NCBI RefSeq assembly: GCF_019711435.1
Contig: NZ_JAIGNK010000001.1
Span: 248,001 to 312,000 of the forward strand
From: Qipengyuania polymorpha
GTDB taxonomy: Bacteria; Pseudomonadota; Alphaproteobacteria; Sphingomonadales; Sphingomonadaceae
Direction: 5' to 3'
DNA length: 64,000 nucleotides
In this document: one piece after another, positions 43,562-52,500 of the stretch
How positions within the stretch are numbered: position 1 is the stretch's first letter
How the letters are laid out: every line of letters begins with the position of its first letter
The notes under the pieces: generated by a model
What the model was told of the DNA's origin: nothing
Databases searched by the model: none
Seen by the model: only the letters and a program-made list of their open reading frames with translations
Program-made: the position numbers and the translations under genes

Positions 43562-44578
43562 ATGACAGCCGACGTCGTCCCCCTGCCGCGCAAGGCGCCT
43601 GAGCCTTCCATCGAGCCCATGCTGGCGCTGACCGCGCAAGGCATGAACCAGGTAAACCAGGTCATCCTCGACCGGATGCAGAGCGAAGTGCCGCTTATCC
43701 CGGCGCTGGCGGGTCATTTGATTTCAGGCGGCGGCAAGCGGCTGCGCCCCATGCTCACGCTCGCAGGGGCAGAGCTGGTCGGTTACAGCGGCACGCGCCA
43801 TTACAAGCTCGCCGCAGCGGTGGAGTTCATTCACACCGCCACGCTGCTGCATGACGATGTCGTCGATGGCAGCGACCTTCGGCGCGGCAAGGCGGCGGCA
43901 AACATCATTTTCGGCAATCCGGCGACCGTGCTGGTCGGCGATTTCCTGTTCAGCCGCAGCTTCGAGCTGATGACCGAGGACGGCAGTCTCAAGGTGCTCA
44001 AAATCCTTTCGGGCGCCAGTGCCATCATTGCCGAGGGCGAGGTCGACCAGCTGACCGCGCAGCGCAAGATCGACACCAGCGAGGAACGCTACCTCCACAT
44101 CATCCGCGCCAAGACTGCCGCGCTCTTCGCCGCTGCCAGCAGGATTGCAGCCGTCGTTGCCGAATGCAGCGACGAGGAAGAGCAGGCGCTGGATGAATAC
44201 GGCCGCAATCTCGGCGTGGCCTTCCAGCTGGTCGACGATGCGCTCGACTACGATTCCAATGCCGCCGAGATGGGCAAGGATCGCGGCGACGACTTCCGCG
44301 AAGGCAAGATGACGCTTCCCGTCATCCTCGCCTATGCGCGCGGAAACGAGGAAGAGCGCGAATTCTGGAAGGCCGCCATCGCGGGCTTCCGTACGTCGGA
44401 TGAAGACCTCGACGAAGCCATCCGCCTCATCGACAGCCACAATGCGGTCGCTGACACCAAGGCCCGCGCGCGCCACTTTGCGCAGCGCGCCATCGATGCG
44501 CTGTCGATATTCCCCGACGGCAAGGCCCGCCGCGCAATGACGCAGGCCGCGCTCTTCGCCGTCTCGCGCGGATACTGA
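43562..44578 (+). CDS. Polyprenyl diphosphate synthase (octaprenyl/decaprenyl type)
   Basis: A 338-residue trans-isoprenyl diphosphate synthase. The first aspartate-rich motif is DDVVD at 98-102, followed by the conserved RRGKAAAN. The second motif is DDALD at 225-229. The absence of aromatic residues right before the first motif favours a long-chain product, so it probably makes the side chain of ubiquinone (ubiquinone-10 in this group). The ATG at 43562 fits; it ends at a strong hairpin. Confidence 0.93.
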   Translation: MTADVVPLPRKAPEPSIEPMLALTAQGMNQVNQVILDRMQSEVPLIPALAGHLISGGGKRLRPMLTLAGAELVGYSGTRHYKLAAAVEFIHTATLLHDDVVDGSDLRRGKAAANIIFGNPATVLVGDFLFSRSFELMTEDGSLKVLKILSGASAIIAEGEVDQLTAQRKIDTSEERYLHIIRAKTAALFAAASRIAAVVAECSDEEEQALDEYGRNLGVAFQLVDDALDYDSNAAEMGKDRGDDFREGKMTLPVILAYARGNEEEREFWKAAIAGFRTSDEDLDEAIRLIDSHNAVADTKARARHFAQRAIDALSIFPDGKARRAMTQAALFAVSRGY

Positions 44579-44579
44579 A

Positions 44580-44610
44580 AAGCCCGACCTGCACGCGGCA
44601 GGCCGGGCTT
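44580..44610 (-). terminator. Bidirectional terminator hairpin
   Basis: AAGCCCGACCTGC (44580-44592) and GCAGGCCGGGCTT (44598-44610) pair over 12 of 13 positions with a 5-nt loop. On the minus strand it is followed by TTTTCAG, which suits the lipoprotein gene ending at 44628; it also follows the polyprenyl synthase stop by one base. Confidence 0.65.
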
Positions 44611-44627
44611 CGCGGAATTGGCACCGA

Positions 44628-45434
44628 TTACTGGCGGGTGGCCGTCCAGCGCACCACGCTGTCGTCGCGCGCATCGGTCGAAACGCCGGTCAGCGTATCG
44701 CCATCGACTGTCAGTTCGGAAGTTGAGAGGGTCTCGTCGTCGCGTGAGAAGGTCAGGCGGTAGCCATTGTCGCCCATCCGCTCGACAGCAACCATCACTC
44801 CGGCATTGTTCCCCTCGATAGCAACGGGTTCGCCGCCAAGCGTGGCGGTGTAGCTGCCGTTGTTGCCGTCGAAAGTGAATTGGTCGCCCTCGACATTGTA
44901 CATGGCGCGAAGCGCTGCCTCGTCCACGCTATCGGGACCATTGTTGGACCATTGGCCCGAAACCGCGTGTGCTCCATCGGGCGCATCGCCGGTGCGGGTG
45001 TAGGTTTCGCTGCCGTTGATGGTCTCGTCACCGGTCATGCTGGTGAAGTCGAGTTTCATCGTCGCGCCGTCCTCGCTGACGGTCCAGGTGGAGCCACCGG
45101 TGTCCTTGCCCTCGAACTGGTAGGCTGTCTTCACGGTCCGGTCGTCGACCACTTCGATCATGCCCTTGTCCGCGCCGGGGCGGTCGAGGTCCTGCCACTC
45201 GCCATTGGCAGCCATGCTGAAGGGCGGGTTGCAGCTCTTGCACTCGAATGTGCCGTCGGCGAGGAGGTATTCGCGGTTGTCGTTCTCGAACTCGGCACTG
45301 TCGAGGTCGATCATCCAGTTGCCCGAGATGTCACTGGCGGCAGCAGTCGTGGCTTCGGTGTCGTCCGCGCTGGAGCAGGCCGCGAGACCGGCGGTCAGCG
45401 TAAAGGCGGCGAGCGCCGTCATCATCTTTTTCAT
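44628..45434 (-). CDS. Unknown lipoprotein
   Basis: A 268-residue lipoprotein: signal ending LAAC (Cys20), then a Ser/Thr/Ala linker, a small domain with the CKSC motif (about 65-68) in FECKSCNPPFSM, and beta-rich repeats about 100-268 such as DGATMKLDFTSMTGDETINGSE and VDGDTLTGVSTD that look like a lipocalin-like or heme-free beta-barrel. I do not recognise a named family. The ATG at 45434 follows GGGAGAAAC. Confidence 0.75.
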   Translation of the reverse strand: MKKMMTALAAFTLTAGLAACSSADDTEATTAAASDISGNWMIDLDSAEFENDNREYLLADGTFECKSCNPPFSMAANGEWQDLDRPGADKGMIEVVDDRTVKTAYQFEGKDTGGSTWTVSEDGATMKLDFTSMTGDETINGSETYTRTGDAPDGAHAVSGQWSNNGPDSVDEAALRAMYNVEGDQFTFDGNNGSYTATLGGEPVAIEGNNAGVMVAVERMGDNGYRLTFSRDDETLSTSELTVDGDTLTGVSTDARDDSVVRWTATRQ

Positions 45435-45607
45435 ATGTTTCTCCCTTGCTTTCGTGCTGTCCCGCCGTGCGCTTTTGCGCTGGTTGGCATGCGGACAACC
45501 TCACCCCCTCCACCCGAATGAAAGAGCAAGGAGCGGGATGGATATAGCAAGCGGAGTGTTTCTCCAAATTGCTTGATCCGGGGCTGTCTCGGGCGCGGGA
45601 TTGTGCA

Positions 45608-48046
45608 ATGGGGTGGCCCGTGTCTGAAGCGCTTCCCATCCATGCCGTCCTGCCCGAGCTGCTCGCTGCCCTACGCGGGTGTAGCGGGGCGGTCCTCGTC
45701 GCACCTCCCGGGGCAGGCAAGACCACCGCGGTTGCGCCTGCGCTGCTGGACGAGGATTGGTGCAGCGGCACGATTATCCTGACCTCGCCTCGCCGTGTGG
45801 CGGCCCGCGCTGCTGCCGAGCGTATGGCGCAGATGTTAGGGGAAAAGCCGGGCGAGACGGTCGGCTATCTCACGCGCCTCGACAGCAAGCGCGGGGCAAG
45901 GACGCGCATCCTCGTCGTGACCGAGGCGATTTTCGTAAACACGATCCTTGGCGACCCCGAACTGGCGGGCGTTTCGGCGGTGCTGTTCGACGAAGCGCAC
46001 GAGCGGCATCTCGACAGCGACCTCGGCCTTGCGCTGGCGCTGGAAACGCAGGGCGTGCTGCGCGAGGATTTGCGCGTGCTGGTGATGTCGGCAACCATCG
46101 ACGGAGCGCGTTTCGCCTCGCTCATGGGCGAGGGCACGCCGGTGGTGGAGAGCGAAGGACGCGCCTACCCGCTCGACATCCGCTGGCTCGGTTCGTCACC
46201 TCAGATGCGGGTAGAGGACGCCATGACAGCGGCCATCGTCACCGCGTGGAAGGAGCAGGACGGCGACATCCTCGCCTTCCTCCCCGGTGTCGGAGAAATC
46301 GAGCGCACGCGCGAGCGGTTGGCGGAGCGTCTGCCCAAGGCGCTGGTGTTGCCGCTGCATGGTCAAGTCGAGCCCGCCGACCAACGGGCAGCCATCAGGC
46401 GCGATGCCGACGGGCGCAGGCGTATTGTGGTCGCGACTGCCATTGCCGAAACATCGCTAACTTTGGACGGGGTGTCCGTAGTGGTCGATGCCGGCCTTTC
46501 CCGGCGCGCCGAATTCGACCGGGCTGCGGGGACCACCCACCTCGTCACGCACCGCGCCAGCCAGGCGGCGGCGGCACAGCGGGCCGGGCGCGCCGCGCGG
46601 CAAGGGCCGGGTGTTGCCTATCGCCTGTGGGAAGAGGGCGGGCACGCCGGGCGCAAGCGCTTCGACCCGCCCGAAATGGAGACCGTGGACCTTGCGCCGC
46701 TGGTGCTCGACCTCGCGAAATGGGGGACGAGCGACCCTGCGAGCCTGCAATGGCTCGACAGGCCGCCCGAAGCCTCGGTCGCGGCAGCGCGCAAGACCTT
46801 GCAGGGCCTTGGCGCGCTCGATGCCGAGGGCCGGATTACGCCATTTGGCGAGAAGCTGGCGACCCTGCCGCTCGACCCGGCCTCGGCTGCAATGGTTCTG
46901 TTCGGCGCGGGGCACAGGCTGGCGCAAACCGCGGCACGGCTGGCGCTCCTGCTGCAAGAGCGCGGGCTGGGCGGGCGCGGCGAAGACCTCGAGAGCCGAT
47001 TGGCGCGGTGGAACAGCGACCGCGGAGCAAAGGCAGAGGCAAGCCGCAAGCTGGCCGGGCGATGGGCGGCACAGGCCTCGAAACTGGTCGACGGAGCGGC
47101 TGACGCGGACATTCCTGCCGCCGTCCTCCTCGCGGCGGGGAGGCCGGATTTCATCGCCAAGCGGCGCGATGCTTCGGGGGAGGGCTGGATTTCCGCAGGC
47201 GGACGCGGGTTCATGCTCGACCCCGCATCACCGCTCGCCCGCGCGAATTTCCTCGTCATCGGCGACGCGCAGGGACAAGCGAAGGGCGCGCGCATCACTT
47301 CGGCCATCGCGCTGGACGAACAGGACCTCGAGAAATGGCTCGGTGACCGTATCGAGCGACGCAAGGTTCTGCGGTGGAAGGGCAATCGCATCGAGGCTCT
47401 GGTCGAGCGGCGGCTCGGCGCGATCACGCTTGCGAGCGGCCCCGACCCGGAACCCGACAGCACCGCGCTTGTGGACATGCTTGTGGACAAGGCTCTGGAA
47501 AACCCGGCAAAACTGCTCCCGGCCGAGTTGCTGGCGCGGGCAAGCTTTATCGGGCTGGACACATTCACACCCGATAAGCTGGCCACGACTGCGCAAGTTT
47601 GGCTCGCGCCGCTGCTCGAAGGGCGGCGCGACCTCGACATTTCCAAGGGCAAATTGGTCGATGCCCTGCTCGGCGCGCTCGACTGGGACGATCGTCAGCG
47701 GCTCGACAGCGAGGCGCCGCGCGAATTTACCTCTCCTGCCGGGACAACGCACCGCATCGACTATACCGGCGACGATGCGCCGAGCGCAGAAGTGCGCGTG
47801 CAGGCGCTGTTCGGGCTGGAGCGACATCCGATGGTCGGCAAGGCGCCGCTACTCCTAAAGCTTACCAGCCCCGCCGGTCGCCCCATCCAGTCAACCCGCG
47901 ACTTGCCCGGATTCTGGCGCGGTAGCTGGGAGGATGTGCGCAAGGACATGAAGGGCCGCTACCCCAAGCATCGCTGGCCCGAGGAACCATGGGCGGAAAA
48001 GCCCAGTTTGAAGACCAAGAACGCCTTCCAAAATTCGGGAGGCTGA
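45608..48046 (+). CDS. hrpB: ATP-dependent RNA helicase HrpB
   Basis: An 812-residue DEAH-box helicase. Walker A is APPGAGKTT (about 35-43), the DEAH box VLFDEAHERH, motif III VMSATIDGARF, and motif VI QRAGRAARQGPGVAYRLW. The C-terminal HrpB-specific extension (about 560-800) ends PKHRWPEEPW. The helicase probably acts on structured RNA, but its targets are not established. The N-terminus is uncertain: the ATG at 45608 gives MGWPVSEALPIHAVLPELL, while a GTG at 45620 begins at SEALPI with a nearby GGGGTGG. Immediately downstream is the NDUFS4-type gene. Confidence 0.95.
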   Translation: MGWPVSEALPIHAVLPELLAALRGCSGAVLVAPPGAGKTTAVAPALLDEDWCSGTIILTSPRRVAARAAAERMAQMLGEKPGETVGYLTRLDSKRGARTRILVVTEAIFVNTILGDPELAGVSAVLFDEAHERHLDSDLGLALALETQGVLREDLRVLVMSATIDGARFASLMGEGTPVVESEGRAYPLDIRWLGSSPQMRVEDAMTAAIVTAWKEQDGDILAFLPGVGEIERTRERLAERLPKALVLPLHGQVEPADQRAAIRRDADGRRRIVVATAIAETSLTLDGVSVVVDAGLSRRAEFDRAAGTTHLVTHRASQAAAAQRAGRAARQGPGVAYRLWEEGGHAGRKRFDPPEMETVDLAPLVLDLAKWGTSDPASLQWLDRPPEASVAAARKTLQGLGALDAEGRITPFGEKLATLPLDPASAAMVLFGAGHRLAQTAARLALLLQERGLGGRGEDLESRLARWNSDRGAKAEASRKLAGRWAAQASKLVDGAADADIPAAVLLAAGRPDFIAKRRDASGEGWISAGGRGFMLDPASPLARANFLVIGDAQGQAKGARITSAIALDEQDLEKWLGDRIERRKVLRWKGNRIEALVERRLGAITLASGPDPEPDSTALVDMLVDKALENPAKLLPAELLARASFIGLDTFTPDKLATTAQVWLAPLLEGRRDLDISKGKLVDALLGALDWDDRQRLDSEAPREFTSPAGTTHRIDYTGDDAPSAEVRVQALFGLERHPMVGKAPLLLKLTSPAGRPIQSTRDLPGFWRGSWEDVRKDMKGRYPKHRWPEEPWAEKPSLKTKNAFQNSGG

Positions 48047-48063
48047 ATTAAGGGGCAGCCACT

Positions 48064-48342
48064 ATGGCAGCGAGAATCTATCAGCGACCGCAAAACGCGA
48101 TGCAATCGGGCAAGGCTCGTACCGACGAGTGGGTGCTCGAATTCGAACAGTCCGAAGCGCGCCGCGCAGACCCGCTGATGGGCTGGACCGGCAGCGGTGA
48201 TACGCAGGCGCAGGTCTCTTTGACCTTCCCGAGCAAGGACGAGGCCAAGGCCTATGCCGAGAAATACGGCATCGCCGCCCGCGTCCACGCCACGCCGCCG
48301 CACAGCCTGAAGCTGCAGGCCTACGCCGACAACTTCAGGTAA
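48064..48342 (+). CDS. NADH dehydrogenase accessory subunit (NDUFS4/ETC complex I type)
   Basis: A 92-residue protein with the full NDUFS4 domain: ARIYQRPQNAMQSGKARTDEWVLEFE near the start, DPLMGWTGSGDTQAQVSLTFPSKDEAKAYAEKYG in the middle, and HSLKLQAYADNFR at the end. In mitochondria and alphaproteobacteria it is an accessory subunit of complex I. It is encoded apart from the nuo operon, as is usual in this class. Confidence 0.93.
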   Translation: MAARIYQRPQNAMQSGKARTDEWVLEFEQSEARRADPLMGWTGSGDTQAQVSLTFPSKDEAKAYAEKYGIAARVHATPPHSLKLQAYADNFR

Positions 48343-48353
48343 TCGGCTGCCGC

Positions 48354-48833
48354 TTAGTCGGTAACGGTCACACCAAGCTTGAAATCGCGGGCGTTCGCCT
48401 GCCATGTGAGGGAACCGTCCTCGATGCCTGCGCGGCAATCGCTCGCGTCATGGCCGATATCTCCGGTCAAATATGGCAGGCTGGCAGTGTGTGCGCCGAC
48501 GAAACGAATGTCGTCGCACTGGCCGTCATTGGCGAATCCCGAACGGTCGTCGCCATAATCGTAGTCTTCACCCGGCGCCGGCTCGTTAAACCACGGGTTG
48601 CGCTCGATAGTGCCGTCAACCCATGCCGCGCGGCAGTCGCTGGCATCGCGCCCGATTGCTTCGGTCAGGAGGTGTTCCGCCATACCCTCTCCGGTGAAAC
48701 GGATGTCATCGCACTCACCGTCCTTTGCATGTTCGTAGCTGTCGTCGCCGAAATACGGCGCGTCTGCGGCAGCTAGCGAAACGGGTGTAGTGGATGCGAG
48801 GACGATGGGGATTGCGGCAAGGACGTGCTTCAT
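48354..48833 (-). CDS. Exported protein with tandem DGxCDDIRF/DASDCR repeat
   Basis: A 159-residue secreted protein with a signal peptide (about 1-22). The mature part consists of two copies of a 48-residue unit (about 28-75 and 92-139). Each unit opens GDD, then DGECDDIRF or DGQCDDIRF, then a short spacer, then DASDCRA. Two conserved cysteines per unit could form disulfides, and the many aspartates suggest metal binding. I know of similar repeats in alphaproteobacterial proteins but no assigned function. The ATG at 48833 follows GGTCACA only weakly. Confidence 0.7.
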   Translation of the reverse strand: MKHVLAAIPIVLASTTPVSLAAADAPYFGDDSYEHAKDGECDDIRFTGEGMAEHLLTEAIGRDASDCRAAWVDGTIERNPWFNEPAPGEDYDYGDDRSGFANDGQCDDIRFVGAHTASLPYLTGDIGHDASDCRAGIEDGSLTWQANARDFKLGVTVTD

Positions 48834-48917
48834 TGTGACCTTCCAAAATATTCTGTTGCCTCACCCCATGCCGCCTAGCCCTTGCCAAGCAGTTTATCCA
48901 TCGCCATATGGCGCGCC

Positions 48918-49004
48918 GGGAGTCGGGTGGACGTTTGCGTTCGCTCACCGGGTCAGGTCCGGAAGGAAGCAGCCCAGGTGAATTGCGGCGGGTCGCTCGG
49001 CTCC
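48918..49004 (+). ncRNA. ffs: SRP RNA, small bacterial type (4.5S-like)
   Basis: The invariant SRP RNA core is present: GGTCAGGTCCGGAAGGAAGC at 48951-48970, followed by AGCC. It includes the GGAA tetraloop and the asymmetric loop that bind Ffh. The ends GGGAGTCG and CGGCTCC pair to close a single long hairpin. A TTTTT run at 49005-49009 ends the transcript. It is located directly upstream of dnaX, the usual location. Exact ends are estimated. Confidence 0.92.
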
Positions 49005-49071
49005 TTTTTCACCCACAATTCGTGATTGTCACCATGTGACATTCGGCGCTTCTGCGCCTAGCTAAGTGTGC

Positions 49072-50898
49072 ATGGGTGATTCACCGGAAAATATGGACAG
49101 CCCCCCGTGGGATACCGAGGTCGAGGACGAAGCGCCGAGTGCCGCGGAACTCGAGGCTGCAGGACAGAATTCGATGTTCGGCGATGCACCGGAGCCTGAA
49201 CCCGCTCCTGCTCCTGCACCAGCCCCCACAGAGCAAACCGCCGAGAACGCACCGGCGCCCGCTGACGAGCCTTCCGACACCGCTCAGCCCTATCGTGTCC
49301 TTGCGCGCAAATACCGCCCGCAGACCTTTGCCGAGCTTATCGGGCAGGATGCGATGGTCCGCACGCTCGCCAATGCCATTGCGCGTGACCGGCTGGCGCA
49401 TGCCTTCTTGATGACCGGCGTGCGCGGGGTCGGCAAGACCTCGACCGCGCGCCTCATCGCCAAGGCACTCAACTGCATCGGTCCGGACGGCGAGGGCGGT
49501 CCGACCATCAGCCCCTGCGGCGTGTGCGAGCCTTGCACCGCCATCGCGGAAGGCCGCCACATCGACGTCATCGAGATGGACGCCGCATCGCACACCGGTG
49601 TCGACGACGTGCGCGAGATTATCGAGGCGGTGCGCTATGCCGCGGTCTCAGCGCGCTACAAGATTTACATCATCGACGAAGTCCACATGCTCTCGCGCAA
49701 CGCCTTCAACGCGTTGCTCAAGACGCTGGAAGAGCCGCCCGCGCATGTGAAATTCCTCTTCGCCACGACCGAGGTCGACAAGCTTCCCGTCACCGTGCTC
49801 AGTCGCACGCAGCGCTTCGACTTGCGCCGTATCCCGGTGGAGCTGCTCGAAGCGCATTTCGCCGAAATCTGCCGCAAGGAAGGCGTCGAAGCCGAGGACG
49901 AGGCGCTCCACATCGTCGCCAATGCCGCCGAAGGCTCGGTGCGCGACGGGCTCTCCATCCTCGACCAGGCCATCGCCCATGCCGATATGGACACGGGCGG
50001 CAAGGTCACTGCCGAGCGCGTACGCGATATGCTCGGCCTCGCCGACAGGGGCGCGCAGCGGCGTCTGTTCGCGTATATCCTCGATGGCGACGCCAAGTCC
50101 GCGCTGGCAGCGGTGGACGACCAGTATGCGCTGGGTGTCGAGCCGCTGGCGCTGATGCGCAGCTTGATGGACCTCACCCACCGCATTGCGCTGACGCAGG
50201 TCTCGGGTGGCGAGGCCGATGCGACGACCGCCGAAGAACGCGAGCAGCTGACCGAATGGGCCAGTCGCCTCGAAGTCGGTCAAGTCCACCGCTTGTGGCA
50301 GCTCCTGCTGAAAGGCCACGAAGAAGTGCGCCACGCGCCCGACCCGCTGGTCTCGGCGCGCATGGCTTTGCTGCGCGTGCTCCATGCCTCTGGAATGCCC
50401 GACCCAGGCAAGCTGGCGAAGCAGCTCGAGGAACTGGCCGCGCGCGGTCCTGCACCAGCCGCAACTGCGGGCGAGGGCGGGGCGAGCGCGCCTACCGCCT
50501 CGCTCGACTGGGAGGAGCTGGTCGAGAAGGTCTCCGCTGCCGGAAAGCTTCAGGCGGAAAGCATCATGCGCCTGCAAATCCGCCCCATCAGCGTCGAATT
50601 GGGCAAGCTCGTCTATTCACGCGACAGCAAATACGGCGATGCCATAGAACCGGTGCTGAAGGACGCGCTCTACGCGGTCACCGAAACCCGCTGGCAACTG
50701 GAAACGGGCGACCCGGCGCTTGCCACGCCCTCGATGGAGGAGCAGCGCGCGGCCAAGGCCGAAGCGGCCAAGGCGGCGATGCGCGAACATCCCATGGTGA
50801 AAGCGGTTGAAGCCGCCTTTCCCGATGCCGAAATGATAGAAGACGGCGCCAATCTCCCCCCGATGCGGCGCGAGGTTCCCTGGAACCGCAGAGCATAA
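49072..50898 (+). CDS. dnaX: DNA polymerase III subunit tau/gamma
   Basis: A 608-residue clamp-loader ATPase. After an acidic Pro/Ala-rich N-terminal extension (1-80), the conserved AAA+ domain starts YRVLARKYRPQTFAELIGQD. Walker A is GVRGVGKTST (about 122-131), the zinc-binding cysteines follow (CIGPDGEGGPTISPCGVCEPC region), and the DExH-type motif is IDEVHML. The C-terminal tail is the tau-type Pol III contact region. I see no slippery A-run like that of E. coli. The start could be the GTG at 49066, the ATG at 49072 or the ATG at 49096; the last has a GGAA site. Confidence 0.95.
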   Translation: MGDSPENMDSPPWDTEVEDEAPSAAELEAAGQNSMFGDAPEPEPAPAPAPAPTEQTAENAPAPADEPSDTAQPYRVLARKYRPQTFAELIGQDAMVRTLANAIARDRLAHAFLMTGVRGVGKTSTARLIAKALNCIGPDGEGGPTISPCGVCEPCTAIAEGRHIDVIEMDAASHTGVDDVREIIEAVRYAAVSARYKIYIIDEVHMLSRNAFNALLKTLEEPPAHVKFLFATTEVDKLPVTVLSRTQRFDLRRIPVELLEAHFAEICRKEGVEAEDEALHIVANAAEGSVRDGLSILDQAIAHADMDTGGKVTAERVRDMLGLADRGAQRRLFAYILDGDAKSALAAVDDQYALGVEPLALMRSLMDLTHRIALTQVSGGEADATTAEEREQLTEWASRLEVGQVHRLWQLLLKGHEEVRHAPDPLVSARMALLRVLHASGMPDPGKLAKQLEELAARGPAPAATAGEGGASAPTASLDWEELVEKVSAAGKLQAESIMRLQIRPISVELGKLVYSRDSKYGDAIEPVLKDALYAVTETRWQLETGDPALATPSMEEQRAAKAEAAKAAMREHPMVKAVEAAFPDAEMIEDGANLPPMRREVPWNRRA

Positions 50899-50909
50899 GG
50901 ACGACAGAC

Positions 50910-51251
50910 ATGAAATCGATGGAAGAAATGATTGCCGCAGCACAGAAGGCTGCCGAGCAAATCCAGACCCAGATGAACGACGCGCAGGCCAAGCTCGACA
51001 CGATCGAGGTCGAGGGCACGGCTGGCGGCGGGCTGGTCAAGGTCCGCGCCACGGCGCGCGGCCGCATCATCGGCGTCGAAATCGACGAGAGCCTGATGAA
51101 ACCGGAAGAAAAGCAGATGGTCGAGGATCTCGTCACCGCCGCTTTCAACGACGCGCGCGACAAGGCCGACCGCAAGTCGGCCGAGGAAATGCAGGCCATC
51201 CAGGGCGGCATGGGCCTTCCGCCGGGCATGAACATCCCCGGCTTGGGCTAA
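50910..51251 (+). CDS. YbaB/EbfC family nucleoid-associated protein
   Basis: A 113-residue dimeric DNA-binding protein. The tweezer-like fold is shown by the long N-terminal helix MEEMIAAAQKAAEQIQTQM, the strands IEVEGTAGGGLVKVRATARGRIIGVEID and the C-terminal helices. Genes for this family sit between dnaX and recR in most bacteria; here dnaX-ybaB is kept but recR is not the next gene. The start ATG follows the dnaX stop by 11 bp. Confidence 0.95.
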   Translation: MKSMEEMIAAAQKAAEQIQTQMNDAQAKLDTIEVEGTAGGGLVKVRATARGRIIGVEIDESLMKPEEKQMVEDLVTAAFNDARDKADRKSAEEMQAIQGGMGLPPGMNIPGLG

Positions 51252-52369
51252 TGCCGAAAAGGGTCGCGCCTTTCCTCATCGCTAGCCTGATAGCGGGCGG
51301 TATCGGCTTGCCCGCCGTTGCACAGGAAAAGGTAGAGGCAAGGCCCCCGGTGGTCGTTTCGCGAGTACCTACTGTCGAACTGGTGACCGATCCTCCCAAG
51401 GCGACATCTGCCAATGTTCCGCTGACAGGTGCAGGCAGCGTGAAAGCGCCGCTCGACCCGGGTGGCCTGAGGTTCGGACTTCACATTCCGGCCGGTGCGA
51501 TGGAATTGGGCGTGAAGGTGTGGTTTGATGCCAATGGCGAGCCGGACGACTGCGGCTTCGCGAACCACGACAATCTAGGCGATTACGACGCCCGGAGATA
51601 CTTCCCTTCCTATAAGGTCCTGAGAGAGCAGATTTGCGCGCAGGCCATGGAGAACTGGTCGTTCAAACTGGCCGACTGGTATGGCGCAAAGGTCGACCGG
51701 GGCTTCGCGACCGTCGATTTCCGTATCACCCCTACGGTGAAGCTGGCAGAGCCGCTGGAGGCGACACGCTACCTTCCTTCTGCAAGCGTTCGCGTCGATT
51801 ACTGGGCGCGTGAGGGAGAGGCGCCGACATGCACGGTCAGGACGGCGTTGACCGACCCTGCGCAAGCCGAGGCGATCTGCGCGTGGGTCCTCGTCGATCC
51901 CGAAAAGAACCTGATGCCGCTCGAGGACGGTCGGGTCACGCCCTATCGGACCACCCAACCGCTTTTGCTGGATTGGAATGAGACAAGCCTCGAGGTGCAG
52001 CGCAGGCCATCGTTCAAGGTTTTCGATTTCACGTCGCTGGTCTATCGCAGGCTCGATCGCGACCTGCCCGAAGGCAGCGTGCAGGACATCGGTGCGGTAG
52101 GCTTCGAATCCCGCCTCTCGCCCGACGACAATCCGGCATGGCGCACCACGGACCACCGCTGGACCGGACGCACCCTATCGCTGCTCGGTATCGATGACCG
52201 GGGCCGGGTGAGGACTTGCGTGCCCCTGAAGACCTCGGGCAGCGCCCAGGTCGACAATGGCGTATGTGCCGCCATGGTTCGCAAGAGCCGCGCGGCGAAG
52301 GGTAAGGCACCAGCCGGACAGCGATATCGCTACGTCGTGGCACCGGCTCTCTGGAAGCCTGCTCGCTAG
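51251..52369 (+). CDS. Unknown exported protein coupled to ybaB
   Basis: A 372-residue secreted protein with a signal peptide (about 1-24, ending AVAQ). The mature part has conserved-looking segments DDCGFANHDNLGDYDARRYFPSYKVLREQICAQAMENWSF and RVRTCVPLKTSGSAQVDNGVCAAM. These look like two repeats of a TonB-C-terminal-like or beta-rich domain, but I cannot place it in a named family. Its ATG overlaps the stop of ybaB (TAATG, 51249-51253), so it is coupled to a nucleoid protein gene and occupies the position where recR usually lies. Confidence 0.7.
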   Translation: MPKRVAPFLIASLIAGGIGLPAVAQEKVEARPPVVVSRVPTVELVTDPPKATSANVPLTGAGSVKAPLDPGGLRFGLHIPAGAMELGVKVWFDANGEPDDCGFANHDNLGDYDARRYFPSYKVLREQICAQAMENWSFKLADWYGAKVDRGFATVDFRITPTVKLAEPLEATRYLPSASVRVDYWAREGEAPTCTVRTALTDPAQAEAICAWVLVDPEKNLMPLEDGRVTPYRTTQPLLLDWNETSLEVQRRPSFKVFDFTSLVYRRLDRDLPEGSVQDIGAVGFESRLSPDDNPAWRTTDHRWTGRTLSLLGIDDRGRVRTCVPLKTSGSAQVDNGVCAAMVRKSRAAKGKAPAGQRYRYVVAPALWKPAR

Positions 52370-52500
52370 GTTTCACAGCCTTGGGCGTTCTCGCCCGTCG
52401 CTGTGCACAGCTTAGCTGCAGCAGGCCGTTGCACCTCGGCCTATCGCTACCCATATTCCTATCCAACACACGGTTCTGACACGGGCCGCAGATGGACTGA

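Noticed and set aside
49072-50898. Programmed frameshift in dnaX to make gamma
   Set aside because: I see no A AAA AAG-type slippery sequence in the gene.
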